From assembly GCA_020073645.1 (NCBI GenBank), contig JAIQET010000024.1:1-55856 (forward strand): a stretch of 55,856 nt of DNA. The letters run 5' to 3'. How positions within the stretch are numbered: the first letter of the stretch is position 1; every line of letters begins with the position of its first letter. The notes under the pieces were generated by a model that made no database searches, was not told the DNA's origin, and saw nothing but the letters and a program-made list of their open reading frames with translations. Positions 1 through 10,078 of this stretch are shown piece after piece. The translations under genes and the position numbers were made by a program. Source of the stretch: Terriglobia bacterium. GTDB lineage: Bacteria > Acidobacteriota > Terriglobia > Terriglobales > Acidobacteriaceae.

Positions 1-3000
1 CCGGCGCCCATCCAATCGAGCAGATGGTCGGAGGTTACGTCGTCGGCGGAGATCACGATTACTCGGCTGCACCGCCCAGCACGGATCCAGTCTTCCGCCA
101 GTGCCACGGCCTGTGTGGTGGTGGCGCAGGCGGAGTTGATTTGCGTGTTGGGACCGCGGGCACCGATGAATTCGGCGAATTGTGAATGTCCCATGGACAA
201 GACTCTGAGTAAGAAGCGCCGCTCGAAGACATACGGCTCTTTTTCGATGGTGACGCGCAACTCCTCGATGCGCCGGTCGATCTCCTGCACCAGGACGGAA
301 TGTCCATTGCTCTCTGCCACGCGTGTGCGCACACTCTCTAGCATGGCCAACTGCTCGCGGCGGGCGTGGTCCGTGTAGTAGCGCGCCATCTCATCCGCGA
401 ACGAGTCGAGGCCGGGGAAGGCAGAGCCAAAAATCACGCCGGTATCGTCGCGCATGGCGTCGGGCAATCCCCAGCGATCGGGCAACTGCGTACCTTTGCT
501 GGTGGTCTTATAGCGCATGACCAGCGGGATGCCGGCATCACGCAGCGCGTCAATGCCCGCCGCGATCGCCAGTTGGGTGACGCGGTCGAGGGCGCCCACG
601 CGATCAGCGGATGCCCCGAATTCCTTTTCCAGATCGAAGGCATTTCCACGGGCCGCCAGCTTGATGACATCCGCCAGATTGTTGATGGACTCGAAGGTGG
701 GCCCTCCGTTGTCACTCTTCATCAGGCGCGTGATGTGTTTGTCGAGCATGGCTTGGCGGAAGCGAGTCGGGATCGAGTCGATGAATTGATCGCCCCGCAG
801 GATGCGGGCAATGTTGCCATCATCGAAAATGTGCTCGGTTCCGGGCAGGCCCAGAGCCGCGCCGGTGATCACTACCGGGGCTTCGGTTGGGGTCTTCTTC
901 TGGCCCTGGTAGATCTGCTGCCCACGCTCGAGAACCTCGGCAAAGAAGCGACCGAGTTCCGCATAACGATCGCCATTCACCGGGGCTGCCGACGTGGTTG
1001 GAGCGACTGGGGCGGAGGCTGCAAACGGAATCGGCTTCGCCGTTTCTGCCGGGGAAGGAGGAGCGGACACGGAGGTCACGGGCTTGACCGCAGACTCGCG
1101 CGAGACTTCGGCCTGGCCGCGGCCCAATCCCGCCGCATAGAGTCCGCACAGCGCCTGGTTGAACGATGGGATGTCACCGTTTTTTGGATGGTTGGTGAAA
1201 AATGAAACCGCGTCGCCGCGGTCGCCCAGCACGTCCTCGGCAAATCCCTGCAACGCTTTCTTCGGGCCGACTTCAACAAAGACGCGGGCGCCCGCGTCAT
1301 AGAGGGTGCGCAGGCCCTTCACAAATTGCACGGGTGCGGCAACTTGCTGCGCCAGAATCTCCAACATTTGAGGTACGACATCCGGCCCCATGGGATAGAA
1401 CTCGCCGCTGACATTCGCCACGATGGGCACGCGCGGCGATTCCAGATGCAGGCGCTGGAGCACTCCCCGCAGCGGTTCGCTCGCCGCCGCCACAATCGAG
1501 GTGTGGAAAGCATGGCTGACCGGCAAAGCTGCCACTTCGAAGCCGGCTTTTTGGAAAACCTCCATGGCTTGCGCGACTGCCTGGCTGGCGCCACCGATGA
1601 CTGCCTGATGCTCGCTGTTGATGTTGGCGATCACGACGTACCCGTCAATCGTTTTCAGGGTTCGCTCGATTTCCCCTAGCGGCGCAAAGACGGCGGCCAT
1701 CAAACCCTTGTCCTCCACTGCCACCTGGGTCATTCCGCGGCCGCGGGCGCTGACGGCCTCCAGAGCATCCGCGAAGGGAATCGCGCCAGAGGCAATCAGG
1801 GCGCCGTATTCGCCCAGACTGTGCCCCATGGTGAAATCAGGCGTGATGCCGTAAGCCGCTAACAGCCGGGTCATCGCCATATCGATCGCCAATACTGCCG
1901 GCTGCGTGATCTCGGTTTGGCGCAGATCATCGTCCGCCTTGGCAACCGCCTTGGGGTCGTCCGGGTCAACGTAGATGAATTCGGTGAGCGGCTTGCCCAG
2001 CAGAGGAGTCATGATGCGATCGGCTTCCGCAAAGGTTTCGGCTACGATCGGTTCCGCAGCGCGAATTGGCTTCAGCATGTTCACGTACTGCGAACCCTGG
2101 CCGGTATAGAGGAACGCCACCTTGGGCGCAGGACCTTGGCCGCGGAAGATGCCTTGGGCACGCAGCGCTTTCCACATCGCCGGTTGGTTGGCGGCCAGAG
2201 CCTTGAGCGCGCTGGCTGACTTGGCCGCCAGGTCGGCGGCATCGACGTAGTCGATGGCCAGGCGCTCCGGCGCCCGCAGATCTGATTCAGCGGGTGCGGC
2301 TGGTGCCAATGCGTGCCCGGCCTGAGCGGCCCTCTGTACCGCACGGAGACGCTCCGCCAGTGCAGCTTGTGAAGTGGCGCCGATCACCAGTGCGCCGCGC
2401 AGCGGTGCCTTATAAGAGGATGTAGAAGTGCGGGAAACAGCTTTCGCATTCATGCTTGCCTCGTTCATCACGGCGGGCGGTATGTCACCGACCGCGACCG
2501 TTCGCTTACCGTTGCCGGTCAGCTTGTGGGGAATGTATTCCTCGAGCACGGCGTGGAAGTTGGTGCCGCCAAAACCAAAGGCGCTCAAACCGGCGCGCCG
2601 CGTGCCATCCGCCGGAATCGTCCACGGCTTCAGTTCGGTATTGACGTAAAGCGGGGAGTGGGTAAAGTCGATGTCGGGGTTGGGACGCTCGCAATGCACG
2701 CTCGGCGGCAGCACTTTGTCACGCAGCGCCAGGGCAGTTTTCAGCAATCCAGCGGCGCCGGCAGCGCCTTTGAGATGCCCAATGTTCGATTTGACCGAGC
2801 CGAGCGCCACGGAGTGGGAAGGGAGATGGAAACCGCCGAGTAGATCCACCATGCTTTGCAGCTCGACGAGGTCGCCCACGCGGGTGGATGTGCCGTGGCC
2901 TTCAAACAACATTGCGGTGGCGGGCGACAAGCCGGCATTTTGCCAACCACGCTCGATTGCCAGTTTCGGGCCGATCGGATTGGGCGCGGTAATGCCCTTT

Positions 3001-3947
3001 CCCTTGCCGTCGCTGGACCCGCCGATGCCGCGCAGCACGGCGTAAATCTTGTCTCCGTCGCGCTCGGCATCGGCCAGGCGCTTAAGCAAGAAAATGGCGG
3101 CCCCTTCGCCCATGACGAACCCATCGGCGCCTTCGGCATACGGACGACTGCCGGTCGCCGAGAGCGCTCCGATCTTGCAGAACTTGACGAAGGTGGGGGC
3201 GCCCATGTTGCGGTCGATGCCGCCGGTGATCGCCACGTCAAAATCGTTCTGGATCAGTCCCTCCACCGCCGAACTGATCGCCGCCATGGCCGAGGCGCAG
3301 GCTGCATCCACAATGTAGTTGGGACCGTGGAAGTTGTAGAGATTGGCAATGCGGCCGGCAATGCAGTTAGCCAGTTCGCCGGGCATGCTGTCTTCCGTAA
3401 TTTCGGGGAGGTGCTTTGCAATCCGGTCGTGCATCTCGCGGGTAATATCGTGGCGGACCGCTTCCGGCAGCGCGGCGAAACTGGCGCTTTCAGCCAAGTC
3501 CTTGGCATATTCCGGGAAGTACACGCGCAAGGAGGTGAGGTAATGTTTCTCGCCGGCCATGGCATTGCCCAGGATCACAGCGGTGCGATCGAGGTCCAGG
3601 GGGCGATTAGGATAGCCGTAGTCTTCCAGGGCTTCGCGGGTGGCCGCGATCGCCCATTTCTGGGCGCCGTCCATAGCATCGACAACGCGCGGCGGAATCG
3701 GCAGGTGCCACTTCATCGGATCCCATACGAACTCGCGCACCCAGCCGCCGATCTTGGAGTAGGTCTTGTCCGGTGCCTTGGGATCGGCATCGTAGTAAAG
3801 CGCTGGGTCCCAACGGTCCGGCGAAACCTCGCTGATGCTGTACCGGGCGCTCTTTACGTTTTCCCAGAAAGCGGCAACGTTCGGGGCATCGGGCAGAACG
3901 GCCCCCGCCCCCACAATCGCTATGGCTCGATGTGCGGTAGTTTCCAT
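1..3947 (-). CDS. Type I polyketide/fatty-acid synthase, KS-AT-KS (partial, runs off left edge)
   Basis: I translated about 1315 codons without a stop; the 3' part lies outside the window. Residues about 6-450 form a ketosynthase with active-site Cys217 in a DAACAS motif, a His in EGHGTSTRVGD and a second His in KSNIGHLKGAAG. Residues about 545-880 are an acyltransferase with Ser710 in GHSLGE. An Ala/Pro-rich linker (about 905-945) leads to a second ketosynthase with Cys1274 in SACATTTQAV, close to the edge. No acyl-carrier or ketoreductase domain lies between the AT and the second KS. The ATG at 3947 has AGGAG eight bases upstream. It lies 78 bases after an acyl-CoA dehydrogenase gene in the same direction, so it is probably the last or a late gene of that operon. 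The product is unknown; a long-chain lipid or PUFA-like acyl chain is an inference. Confidence 0.9.
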   Translation of the reverse strand, partial: METTAHRAIAIVGAGAVLPDAPNVAAFWENVKSARYSISEVSPDRWDPALYYDADPKAPDKTYSKIGGWVREFVWDPMKWHLPIPPRVVDAMDGAQKWAIAATREALEDYGYPNRPLDLDRTAVILGNAMAGEKHYLTSLRVYFPEYAKDLAESASFAALPEAVRHDITREMHDRIAKHLPEITEDSMPGELANCIAGRIANLYNFHGPNYIVDAACASAMAAISSAVEGLIQNDFDVAITGGIDRNMGAPTFVKFCKIGALSATGSRPYAEGADGFVMGEGAAIFLLKRLADAERDGDKIYAVLRGIGGSSDGKGKGITAPNPIGPKLAIERGWQNAGLSPATAMLFEGHGTSTRVGDLVELQSMVDLLGGFHLPSHSVALGSVKSNIGHLKGAAGAAGLLKTALALRDKVLPPSVHCERPNPDIDFTHSPLYVNTELKPWTIPADGTRRAGLSAFGFGGTNFHAVLEEYIPHKLTGNGKRTVAVGDIPPAVMNEASMNAKAVSRTSTSSYKAPLRGALVIGATSQAALAERLRAVQRAAQAGHALAPAAPAESDLRAPERLAIDYVDAADLAAKSASALKALAANQPAMWKALRAQGIFRGQGPAPKVAFLYTGQGSQYVNMLKPIRAAEPIVAETFAEADRIMTPLLGKPLTEFIYVDPDDPKAVAKADDDLRQTEITQPAVLAIDMAMTRLLAAYGITPDFTMGHSLGEYGALIASGAIPFADALEAVSARGRGMTQVAVEDKGLMAAVFAPLGEIERTLKTIDGYVVIANINSEHQAVIGGASQAVAQAMEVFQKAGFEVAALPVSHAFHTSIVAAASEPLRGVLQRLHLESPRVPIVANVSGEFYPMGPDVVPQMLEILAQQVAAPVQFVKGLRTLYDAGARVFVEVGPKKALQGFAEDVLGDRGDAVSFFTNHPKNGDIPSFNQALCGLYAAGLGRGQAEVSRESAVKPVTSVSAPPSPAETAKPIPFAASAPVAPTTSAAPVNGDRYAELGRFFAEVLERGQQIYQGQKKTPTEAPVVITGAALGLPGTEHIFDDGNIARILRGDQFIDSIPTRFRQAMLDKHITRLMKSDNGGPTFESINNLADVIKLAARGNAFDLEKEFGASADRVGALDRVTQLAIAAGIDALRDAGIPLVMRYKTTSKGTQLPDRWGLPDAMRDDTGVIFGSAFPGLDSFADEMARYYTDHARREQLAMLESVRTRVAESNGHSVLVQEIDRRIEELRVTIEKEPYVFERRFLLRVLSMGHSQFAEFIGARGPNTQINSACATTTQAVALAEDWIRAGRCSRVIVISADDVTSDHLLDWMGA

Positions 3948-4025
3948 GATGACGCTCCTGCTTTTATGAAAGGGACCCCGGCCCTCCTGAGAAAGAGCCG
4001 GATGCCGGTCAGACATTGCTGAACG

Positions 4026-5705
4026 TTAAGCGGCTAGCTCCGAGCGCTTGGCCGCGCGGTTGTAAAGGACGTCGGCTATGTAATCCATGTCCGCAATCAG
4101 ACCGGCCTGCGTGCGATGGATGGCGGGCAGTCCCAAACTGGTTTCAAACGCGGTCATCTCGGCATCGCTCACGCCACCGGCGCCGACGACCAGGCGCAGA
4201 CCTTCTTCGGCAACCTTGAGCGCGGCCTCGCGGGCAAAGACCCGGCTCAGCGCCGCCAGGGCTGTCGCGTCGAAACGGCGATTGGCTTTTTCATTGAGCT
4301 TGCCATCCGCCATCAGCGCGGCGCGGCGAGACAAACTGCCGGCGCACTCGGCGTAGGCAATCAACTCGCCCAGGCGCAGGAGAATGTGCTGATAGCGCGT
4401 GAGACGCCCGATGCGGGCTTTTTCCATGACTTCCGCCAGTGCATGCAAACTCAGAGCCGCGATGTTTGCACCCACTTCCGGATGCTGCGCGTGCAGCGCC
4501 TCGAACTTGCGCGCTTCGTCGTGATAATGCTGCCCGCGCGTCTTCAGGTGGTACTGCCAGCGGTCGCGGCTGATAGTCATCTCCATGATCTCGGAGGTGC
4601 CTTCGTAAATGGTGGTAATGCGAACGTCGCGGCTGATCTTCTCCACCATGTATTCATGGGTGTAACCGTAGCCGCCCAGCGCCTGGATGCTGGCTTCGGC
4701 GGCCGCATTGCCCGCTTCCGACGCCATGTACTTGGCGATGGCGCCTTCGGTGTTCAAGCTGCCTTCGCTGCCCGCGTCGATGCGCTCGGCGGTTTCTTCG
4801 ATGTAGGCGCGGGCGGCTTCGAGGTGAGTGACGTGCGGCACGATCAGCTTGTGGGTGTATCCCTGCTTTTCCGACAGCGGCGCCCCGGCCTGGATCCGCT
4901 TGGTGGAATAGGGAATCGCGCGATCGAGCGCGGCCCATCCGGCCCCGAGGCCAAACGCCGCTACCATCAAGCGCGTGTAGCCGAACACGGCTTGCGCTTG
5001 AGTCAAACCCTGGCCTTCAACTCCGCCGATGAGCCGGTCGGCATCGACAAAGACGTCGTTGAAAGCCAGGGCCGCCGTGTTGCTGAGACGAATGCCGTGC
5101 TTGTCTTCCGGTTCGTCGTGAGTGAAACCCTTTGTGCCCTTCTCCACGACGAACCAAGTGGGCCCGCCGGGTGCGTTCGCTAAGACCGAGTACGCATCAG
5201 CCACTCCGCCGTTGCTGATCCACTGCTTGTTACCGTTGATCTTGTAACCGACAACTTTGCTGTCCTGCATGACCCGGTCTGCGGTGGTCTTCAAAGCTCC
5301 CAGATCGCTGCCGGCCTCTGGTTCCGTGGCGCCGTAGGCAAACAGCAATCCCTCGTCCGCGATGCGGCTCAGCCAGAGCTTCTTCTGCTCCGGGGTGGCG
5401 CCGACCGTGATCGGATCGCTGCCCAGAAACGTGGCCAGCACCGCCGTGGCAACGCCCAGGTCGATGTTGGCCATCTCTTCGCAAATGCAGTACACATCGA
5501 AGGCGCCACCGCCCATCCCGCCGAACTCTTCGGGAATAAACAGAAGTTGAATGCCCAGTTTGTCCGGGTGGCACATGTGCCGGACGATTTCCAGCGGACA
5601 TTCGTCTTTCTCATCCAGTTCGATCAGGGTTTCGTCGGGAAGTTTCTTCTTCGCAAAATCCCGGAGCGACTTCAAACTTAGCTTCAGAGTTTTCGGCGTA
5701 ATCAT
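4026..5705 (-). CDS. Acyl-CoA dehydrogenase
   Basis: A 559-residue flavoprotein expected to introduce an alpha,beta double bond into an acyl thioester and pass electrons to ETF. The middle domain has the ATEPEAGSD and [10 protein letters not shown] signatures, and the C-terminal helical domain carries IYEGTSEI, where the Glu corresponds to the catalytic base of the medium-chain family. It is longer than the usual 380 residues because of a C-terminal extension of about 150 residues, as in the longer FadE/DmdC-type members. The ATG at 5705 is preferred over the in-frame GTG at 5720: it has GAGGA eight bases upstream, and the GTG would overlap the etfA stop. It sits between etfA and the synthase, which suggests the substrate is the synthase product or a precursor. 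It could instead serve ordinary beta-oxidation. Confidence 0.93.
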   Translation of the reverse strand: MITPKTLKLSLKSLRDFAKKKLPDETLIELDEKDECPLEIVRHMCHPDKLGIQLLFIPEEFGGMGGGAFDVYCICEEMANIDLGVATAVLATFLGSDPITVGATPEQKKLWLSRIADEGLLFAYGATEPEAGSDLGALKTTADRVMQDSKVVGYKINGNKQWISNGGVADAYSVLANAPGGPTWFVVEKGTKGFTHDEPEDKHGIRLSNTAALAFNDVFVDADRLIGGVEGQGLTQAQAVFGYTRLMVAAFGLGAGWAALDRAIPYSTKRIQAGAPLSEKQGYTHKLIVPHVTHLEAARAYIEETAERIDAGSEGSLNTEGAIAKYMASEAGNAAAEASIQALGGYGYTHEYMVEKISRDVRITTIYEGTSEIMEMTISRDRWQYHLKTRGQHYHDEARKFEALHAQHPEVGANIAALSLHALAEVMEKARIGRLTRYQHILLRLGELIAYAECAGSLSRRAALMADGKLNEKANRRFDATALAALSRVFAREAALKVAEEGLRLVVGAGGVSDAEMTAFETSLGLPAIHRTQAGLIADMDYIADVLYNRAAKRSELAA

Positions 5706-5716
5706 TGGCGGCGTCC

Positions 5717-6703
5717 TCACTTTGCTGAAACGGTCCGCATTTCGCGGACTTTGTTGGTGAATTCGGGCAAGAACTCCAGGAGGTCATCGACAATTCCGAC
5801 ATCAGCCACCTGGAAGATCGGGGCCTTGGGGTTCTTGTTAATGGCGACGATGAAGGGGTTTCCTTTGATGCCGGCAAGGTGCTGGAATGCGCCACTGATG
5901 CCGCATGCCAGATAGACCTTGGGCTTGACGGTTTTTCCGGAGGTGCCCACCTGGCGGGATTTCTCCAGCCACTTGGCGTCGACCACCGGTCGCGAGCAGC
6001 TCACCGCTGCGCCGAGCGCGTCGGCCAGTTCCTGGGCGATGGCCACATTGTCTTTTTCCTGGATGCCGCGGCCGATGGAAACCAGAACGCTGTGCTTGGT
6101 GATATCCACATCACCGGCCTCGGCGACCACCGTCTCGAGATAGCGCCGTCGCGCGACCAAGACACCAATCTCGGATGACTTGTCGACTACCGACCCGCTG
6201 GCGGGAGCGCTTTCCAGCGGCTTGAATGCGCCGGGACGGACAGTGATCACTGCGCCCGAAGAGATATCGCAGCGCACATGTGTGCTCACCTGGCCGCCGA
6301 ATTCCTGCCGAACCACTCTAAGAGTGACTCCGTCAACTCCTTCAATAACAAGCACATCAGAGACAAACGTTGAGTTCAGCTTGATGGAAAGCCCGGGGGC
6401 CAGATCGATTCCGAAATGTTCATGGGCGACGAGCAAGATGCTGCCCTGCGGGAGGACCTTCACCAATGCCTTGCGGATCAATTCAGCGTTGGGGTAGGCG
6501 AGGGTTTCATGGGCGATCTTCCAGACCTCACTGTAGGAAGAGCGGAGGGTGCTGCAGACAGCATCAAGGTCCGCACCGCAACCGGTGACAATGGCGGTAG
6601 GGGACGCAGCGGGATCGATCTTCTTGGCCGCGGCTACCAGTTCGGTGGCGGAATCATCGGCCACGCCGACCTTGTGTACGATGTAGGCAAAGATGCGAGC
6701 CAT
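5717..6703 (-). CDS. etfA: Electron transfer flavoprotein subunit alpha
   Basis: 328 residues, the normal length for EtfA/FixB. The C-terminal half carries the FAD-binding signature: [20 protein letters not shown] followed by [19 protein letters not shown]. The ATG shares one base with the etfB stop codon (TAATG), and an AAAGGAGG ribosome site lies just upstream inside etfB, so the two subunits are translationally coupled. With EtfB it takes electrons from the acyl-CoA dehydrogenase encoded next and hands them to the membrane Fe-S protein encoded first in the operon. Confidence 0.95.
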   Translation of the reverse strand: MARIFAYIVHKVGVADDSATELVAAAKKIDPAASPTAIVTGCGADLDAVCSTLRSSYSEVWKIAHETLAYPNAELIRKALVKVLPQGSILLVAHEHFGIDLAPGLSIKLNSTFVSDVLVIEGVDGVTLRVVRQEFGGQVSTHVRCDISSGAVITVRPGAFKPLESAPASGSVVDKSSEIGVLVARRRYLETVVAEAGDVDITKHSVLVSIGRGIQEKDNVAIAQELADALGAAVSCSRPVVDAKWLEKSRQVGTSGKTVKPKVYLACGISGAFQHLAGIKGNPFIVAINKNPKAPIFQVADVGIVDDLLEFLPEFTNKVREMRTVSAK

Positions 6704-7491
6704 TATTTCAACCCTCCTTTGGCTGCCACCAACTCAAGAAGTTTGTCGATGTTTTCTTCCCGGCTGCCCTGGAGCATCTCGGCTCCCTTGCCCAGCGCAG
6801 GCACGAAGTAGTCCACCCGTTTCACTTTCGCGGCGGCCTGGCCGACTGTGGCGGGATCGATCCCCAGGTCCGACGCGCTGGGGGTTGGAATAGGAATGGA
6901 AGCCACTTGGCGGATACCCCGCATGCCGACATAACGCGGTTCGTTGATGCCGGTCTGGATCGAGAGCACGCAGGGGAGATCGATCTCGTTGATCTCCTTG
7001 TTGCCGCCGGCGATTTCCCGGCTGACCTTCAGCTTGCCGTCGAGGACTTCGACGGAGTTGACCAGGGACGCGAAGGGATAGTCGAGCAACGCGGCCAGCA
7101 TTCCGCCGACCTGGGCGCCGCCGTCTTCGGCCTGGACTCCGGTCAGGATCAGGTCGTAGGGGCCCTTGCGCACGAAGACCGCCAGGATGGTGGCGAGGCC
7201 GCGGCCGTCCGATCCGCGGAAGGCGTCGTCGGAGATGAGGACGCCATGGTTCGCGCCCATGGCCATCTCTCGCCGCAGAATCTCTTCGTCGTCTTCGCCA
7301 CCCACCGTAACTACGGTGACGTTTCCACCGACTCGGGCGACGATCTGAAGGGCCTCTTCGACCGCGTAGTTGTCCCATTCGTTGATCGAATAAACCAGGT
7401 CGTCGCGTTCGATGTCGTTTCCCGCGCTATTGAGTTCGATCTCGTTTTCTGAAGTGTCCGGCACTCTTCTTGCGCAGACTAGGATTTCCAC
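6703..7491 (-). CDS. etfB: Electron transfer flavoprotein subunit beta
   Basis: 262 residues, matching EtfB/FixA. The N-terminus begins MEILVCARRVPDT, and the middle has the TGVQAEDGGAQVGGMLA stretch typical of the family. I chose the GTG at 7491 because it follows GGAGG by six bases; the in-frame TTG at 7497 sits directly on that ribosome site. The upstream gene's stop (7496-7494) lies three bases before the GTG, so the operon is compact. It binds AMP/FAD together with EtfA in the cytoplasm. Confidence 0.93.
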   Translation of the reverse strand: MEILVCARRVPDTSENEIELNSAGNDIERDDLVYSINEWDNYAVEEALQIVARVGGNVTVVTVGGEDDEEILRREMAMGANHGVLISDDAFRGSDGRGLATILAVFVRKGPYDLILTGVQAEDGGAQVGGMLAALLDYPFASLVNSVEVLDGKLKVSREIAGGNKEINEIDLPCVLSIQTGINEPRYVGMRGIRQVASIPIPTPSASDLGIDPATVGQAAAKVKRVDYFVPALGKGAEMLQGSREENIDKLLELVAAKGGLK

Positions 7492-7493
7492 GT

Positions 7494-9587
7494 TCAACCT
7501 CCAAGAACTGCGGTTTCACATTCCTTCGGGATTTCACGCGCGATCTGTTGGTCTACCAGTTCCGTCAGGTCGATGGCAGTCATCTTTCCTTCCAGGCCTG
7601 CCACTTTGATTGCATCTTCTATATTGACCATGCAGAACGGGCAGGCGGTCACGATCACATTGGCCCCGGACTCCGCGGCCATCTGGACTCTCTTTACACC
7701 GATTCGCTGGTCTTCTTTCGGCTCGTAGAACAGCATCAGCCCGCCGCCGCCGCAGCAAAACGAGCGGTCGCGGGACCGCGTCATTTCGACTCTCTTCAAG
7801 CCGGGGATCGCATCGAGCACATCCCGGGGATCGTCGTAGATCTGGTTGTGCCGCCCCAGGTAGCAGGGATCGTGGTAGGTGTAGACGTTGTTGTTGTCGA
7901 CCGGATTGAATCTAATCTTGCCGGTCTTCACCTCGCTGGCGATCACCTGGCTGATGTGTTCTACCGGCGGCACATCCTGGTAGTCGTGTTTCAGGGCGTT
8001 GTAGGCGTGAGGATCGGCGGTGACAATGCGCTGGACTCCGGACTCTTTGATGGCCTCCACATTGTGGTCGCGCAGGGCCATGAACAGCGTCTCTTCGCCG
8101 AAGCGCCGGACTTCATGCCCGCTGTCTTTCTCCGTGGCGCCCAGGATTCCGAAGTTCGCTCCCACGTGGTCGAGAATCTTCGCCGTGGCACGACCGATCG
8201 CCTGCATGCGGTCGTCGTAGGAGGTGATGCTGTCGACAAAGTAGAGCGTGTCGGCTCCGTTCTTACCGTCCAGGATCTTGACGTCGCAGGTCTGCTGGAA
8301 CTCTTTGGCTTTGGCCCAGTCGGCCTTTTTCTTCTCCATCTTGCCGTAGGGATTGCCGCGGCTCTCCAGCGCCTTCAGAGGCTTTTGCAGCGACTGGGGT
8401 ACGTTGCCTTCATCCACCATGCCTCGCCGCAAATCGACGATCTTGTCGATGTACTCAACCAGCAGCGGGCATTCTTCCTCACAAGCACCGCAGGTGGTAC
8501 ACGACCAGATTTCATCCTCGGAATAAACGCTGCCGATCAGGGCCTTGCCATTGCCCGAATTGCCGAACATCGGATAGTGCTGGAAGGCGTAGTCTCTGGC
8601 CTTGATGGTGAGGAACCGCGGCGACAGCGGCCTCCCCACCGCGTTGGCCGGGCAGTTATCGGAACACCGCCCGCAGTCGGCGCAGGAATAGAAATCCAGC
8701 ATGTGCTTCCAGGTGAAGTCCTCGAATGTCTTCACTCCGAACGATTTCACCTGGTCGAGATGCTCGTCGGGAACGCCCCACCTCACCGGCTTCAAAGTTC
8801 CGCGGTCCAACTTTGCGAAGAAAACAGTAAATAAGGAGGTTTCTACGTGGAACTGAATGCCAAAGGGCCGGTAGCACAGTAGAAAGAAGAAGGTCAGATC
8901 GTGCGCAAGGAAGCCGCCAAGATGAAGCTGCTGGAGTGTCGACAAGGGAACTGAAAGAAAGACACTCTTCCACATCCACGGCAGCGACAGGACCGCCAGA
9001 AATTCAACGGGTTGCCCCAGCCGTGTCTGAAAGGCCGCCTTACTGGCCGCAAACACGCTGTCGGCCACCATCAGGAGAGCGATCAGCGCTAAGAGGAAGA
9101 TGGCGTCCGCCGTGTGGGGTTTGCCGTACCGTGCCGGCACTGCGTAGCGGGCGGGTTTGAAAACCAGGCGGCGCGCCGCCGCGATCACCATACAGAGAAA
9201 GACAATGGTCGCGGCGTAGTCCTTGACTATGTCGTAGAGGTGGCCGATGGCGCCCGGCATCACCAGACTGTCGGAGATACCCAGTACCAGCGAGAAGGCG
9301 CGAGTCGCCAGGAGAACAAAACCCGCGAAAATAAGAATGTGCATTATTCCTGCGGTCTTGTAGCGCGGGTGTCTCCACTGCCCCAGCCAGAACTTAAAGA
9401 CTCGTCCTAACCGAAGCCAGGGCCGGTCAAAACGAAAATCGCTTTCCCCTCGAAGGAGCGGTGTCAGGCGCCTGGCAATGATGTAGGCGAAGCACGCCAA
9501 ACCTAGAAGGTGAATCACCAGGAACAGGGTTCGCCCCGAGATTAACCAGTAGGTTGCTTGTGCGGGTGACTGGATCCCTTCCACCAT
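7494..9587 (-). CDS. Membrane (Fe-S) oxidoreductase, ETF:menaquinone oxidoreductase-like
   Basis: 697 residues. The N-terminal third (about 1-260) has several hydrophobic helices with His residues, like the NarI-type haem b domain. Two [4Fe-4S] motifs follow (CADCGRCSDNCP and CTTCGACEEECP), then a C-terminal CCG-type domain with HDPCYLGRHN, SFCCGGGG and ACPFC. This is the architecture of the EtfAB-linked, HdrD-like membrane proteins that reduce menaquinone. It is the first gene of the operon, directly before etfB, so it very probably drains electrons from EtfAB into the quinone pool. The ATG at 9587 has a GAGGA site 13 bases upstream, somewhat far; the GTG codon directly after it is an alternative start. 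Confidence 0.9.
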   Translation of the reverse strand: MVEGIQSPAQATYWLISGRTLFLVIHLLGLACFAYIIARRLTPLLRGESDFRFDRPWLRLGRVFKFWLGQWRHPRYKTAGIMHILIFAGFVLLATRAFSLVLGISDSLVMPGAIGHLYDIVKDYAATIVFLCMVIAAARRLVFKPARYAVPARYGKPHTADAIFLLALIALLMVADSVFAASKAAFQTRLGQPVEFLAVLSLPWMWKSVFLSVPLSTLQQLHLGGFLAHDLTFFFLLCYRPFGIQFHVETSLFTVFFAKLDRGTLKPVRWGVPDEHLDQVKSFGVKTFEDFTWKHMLDFYSCADCGRCSDNCPANAVGRPLSPRFLTIKARDYAFQHYPMFGNSGNGKALIGSVYSEDEIWSCTTCGACEEECPLLVEYIDKIVDLRRGMVDEGNVPQSLQKPLKALESRGNPYGKMEKKKADWAKAKEFQQTCDVKILDGKNGADTLYFVDSITSYDDRMQAIGRATAKILDHVGANFGILGATEKDSGHEVRRFGEETLFMALRDHNVEAIKESGVQRIVTADPHAYNALKHDYQDVPPVEHISQVIASEVKTGKIRFNPVDNNNVYTYHDPCYLGRHNQIYDDPRDVLDAIPGLKRVEMTRSRDRSFCCGGGGLMLFYEPKEDQRIGVKRVQMAAESGANVIVTACPFCMVNIEDAIKVAGLEGKMTAIDLTELVDQQIAREIPKECETAVLGG

Positions 9588-10078
9588 GCGACTTACAATT
9601 CCTCATCTAGCCGATTACGCGGGAAGCTCGCGCTGGCGGCCAGATGATCGGCTCTGGGATTGTTCGCATCCGGAGTGGCACTGCAGACCGCTGCTGTTGA
9701 CCTGCTCAGCACTCATCGCCCGAAATTTCGGGACGCTGCTACACGCCAACACAACAGAACTTGACAAGAACGACGGGGCCGAGGAGCACAGCAAGGGGCA
9801 TGGTGCCCATCCGGGAGAACAACTTCAAGTTAGTGCAAATTGGACAGGGGAATCTGTGAGGGGCGGCACGTTGCGTAGTGATAACACGTGCGGTCGCGCA
9901 GTCTGTTATCACTTTCACGGGAGTCAGCCGTCACTGCGCGTCCAGTTGGATCAGTTTAGATTTGAATATTTGGGATGTGCCGTCATGCCAACCACAGGTG
10001 CCGCCCCAAGGCTGGTGATGGACATCACGGCTTTCGTGCCGCATAGCTGATAATTTGTTTCTGAATCGAGGTTGACGT
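9588..10078. other. Non-coding divergent region between the etf operon and a small plus-strand gene
   Basis: About 490 bases that must hold the promoter of the leftward etf/synthase operon and of the rightward small gene. I saw no convincing protein gene: the one long plus-strand frame (9586-10050) has no ribosome site and a Cys/Trp/Arg-rich, low-complexity product. The one clear structure is the inverted repeat listed separately. Confidence 0.5.
9877..9913. repeat. Perfect 10-bp inverted repeat, 17-base spacer
   Basis: AGTGATAACA at 9877-9886 is matched by TGTTATCACT at 9904-9913. There is no T-run on either side, so a Rho-independent terminator is unlikely. Arm centres are 27 bases apart. 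An operator for the divergent region or a structured 5' leader are both possible. Confidence 0.6.

Noticed and set aside
7470..8834. 454-codon plus-strand frame over the Fe-S oxidoreductase gene
   Set aside because: Antisense shadow; the sense strand has two ferredoxin motifs and CCG domains.
9586..10050. 154-codon plus-strand frame in the divergent region
   Set aside because: Weak start context, no ribosome site, unusual composition, and it overlaps the etf operon start; kept as non-coding.
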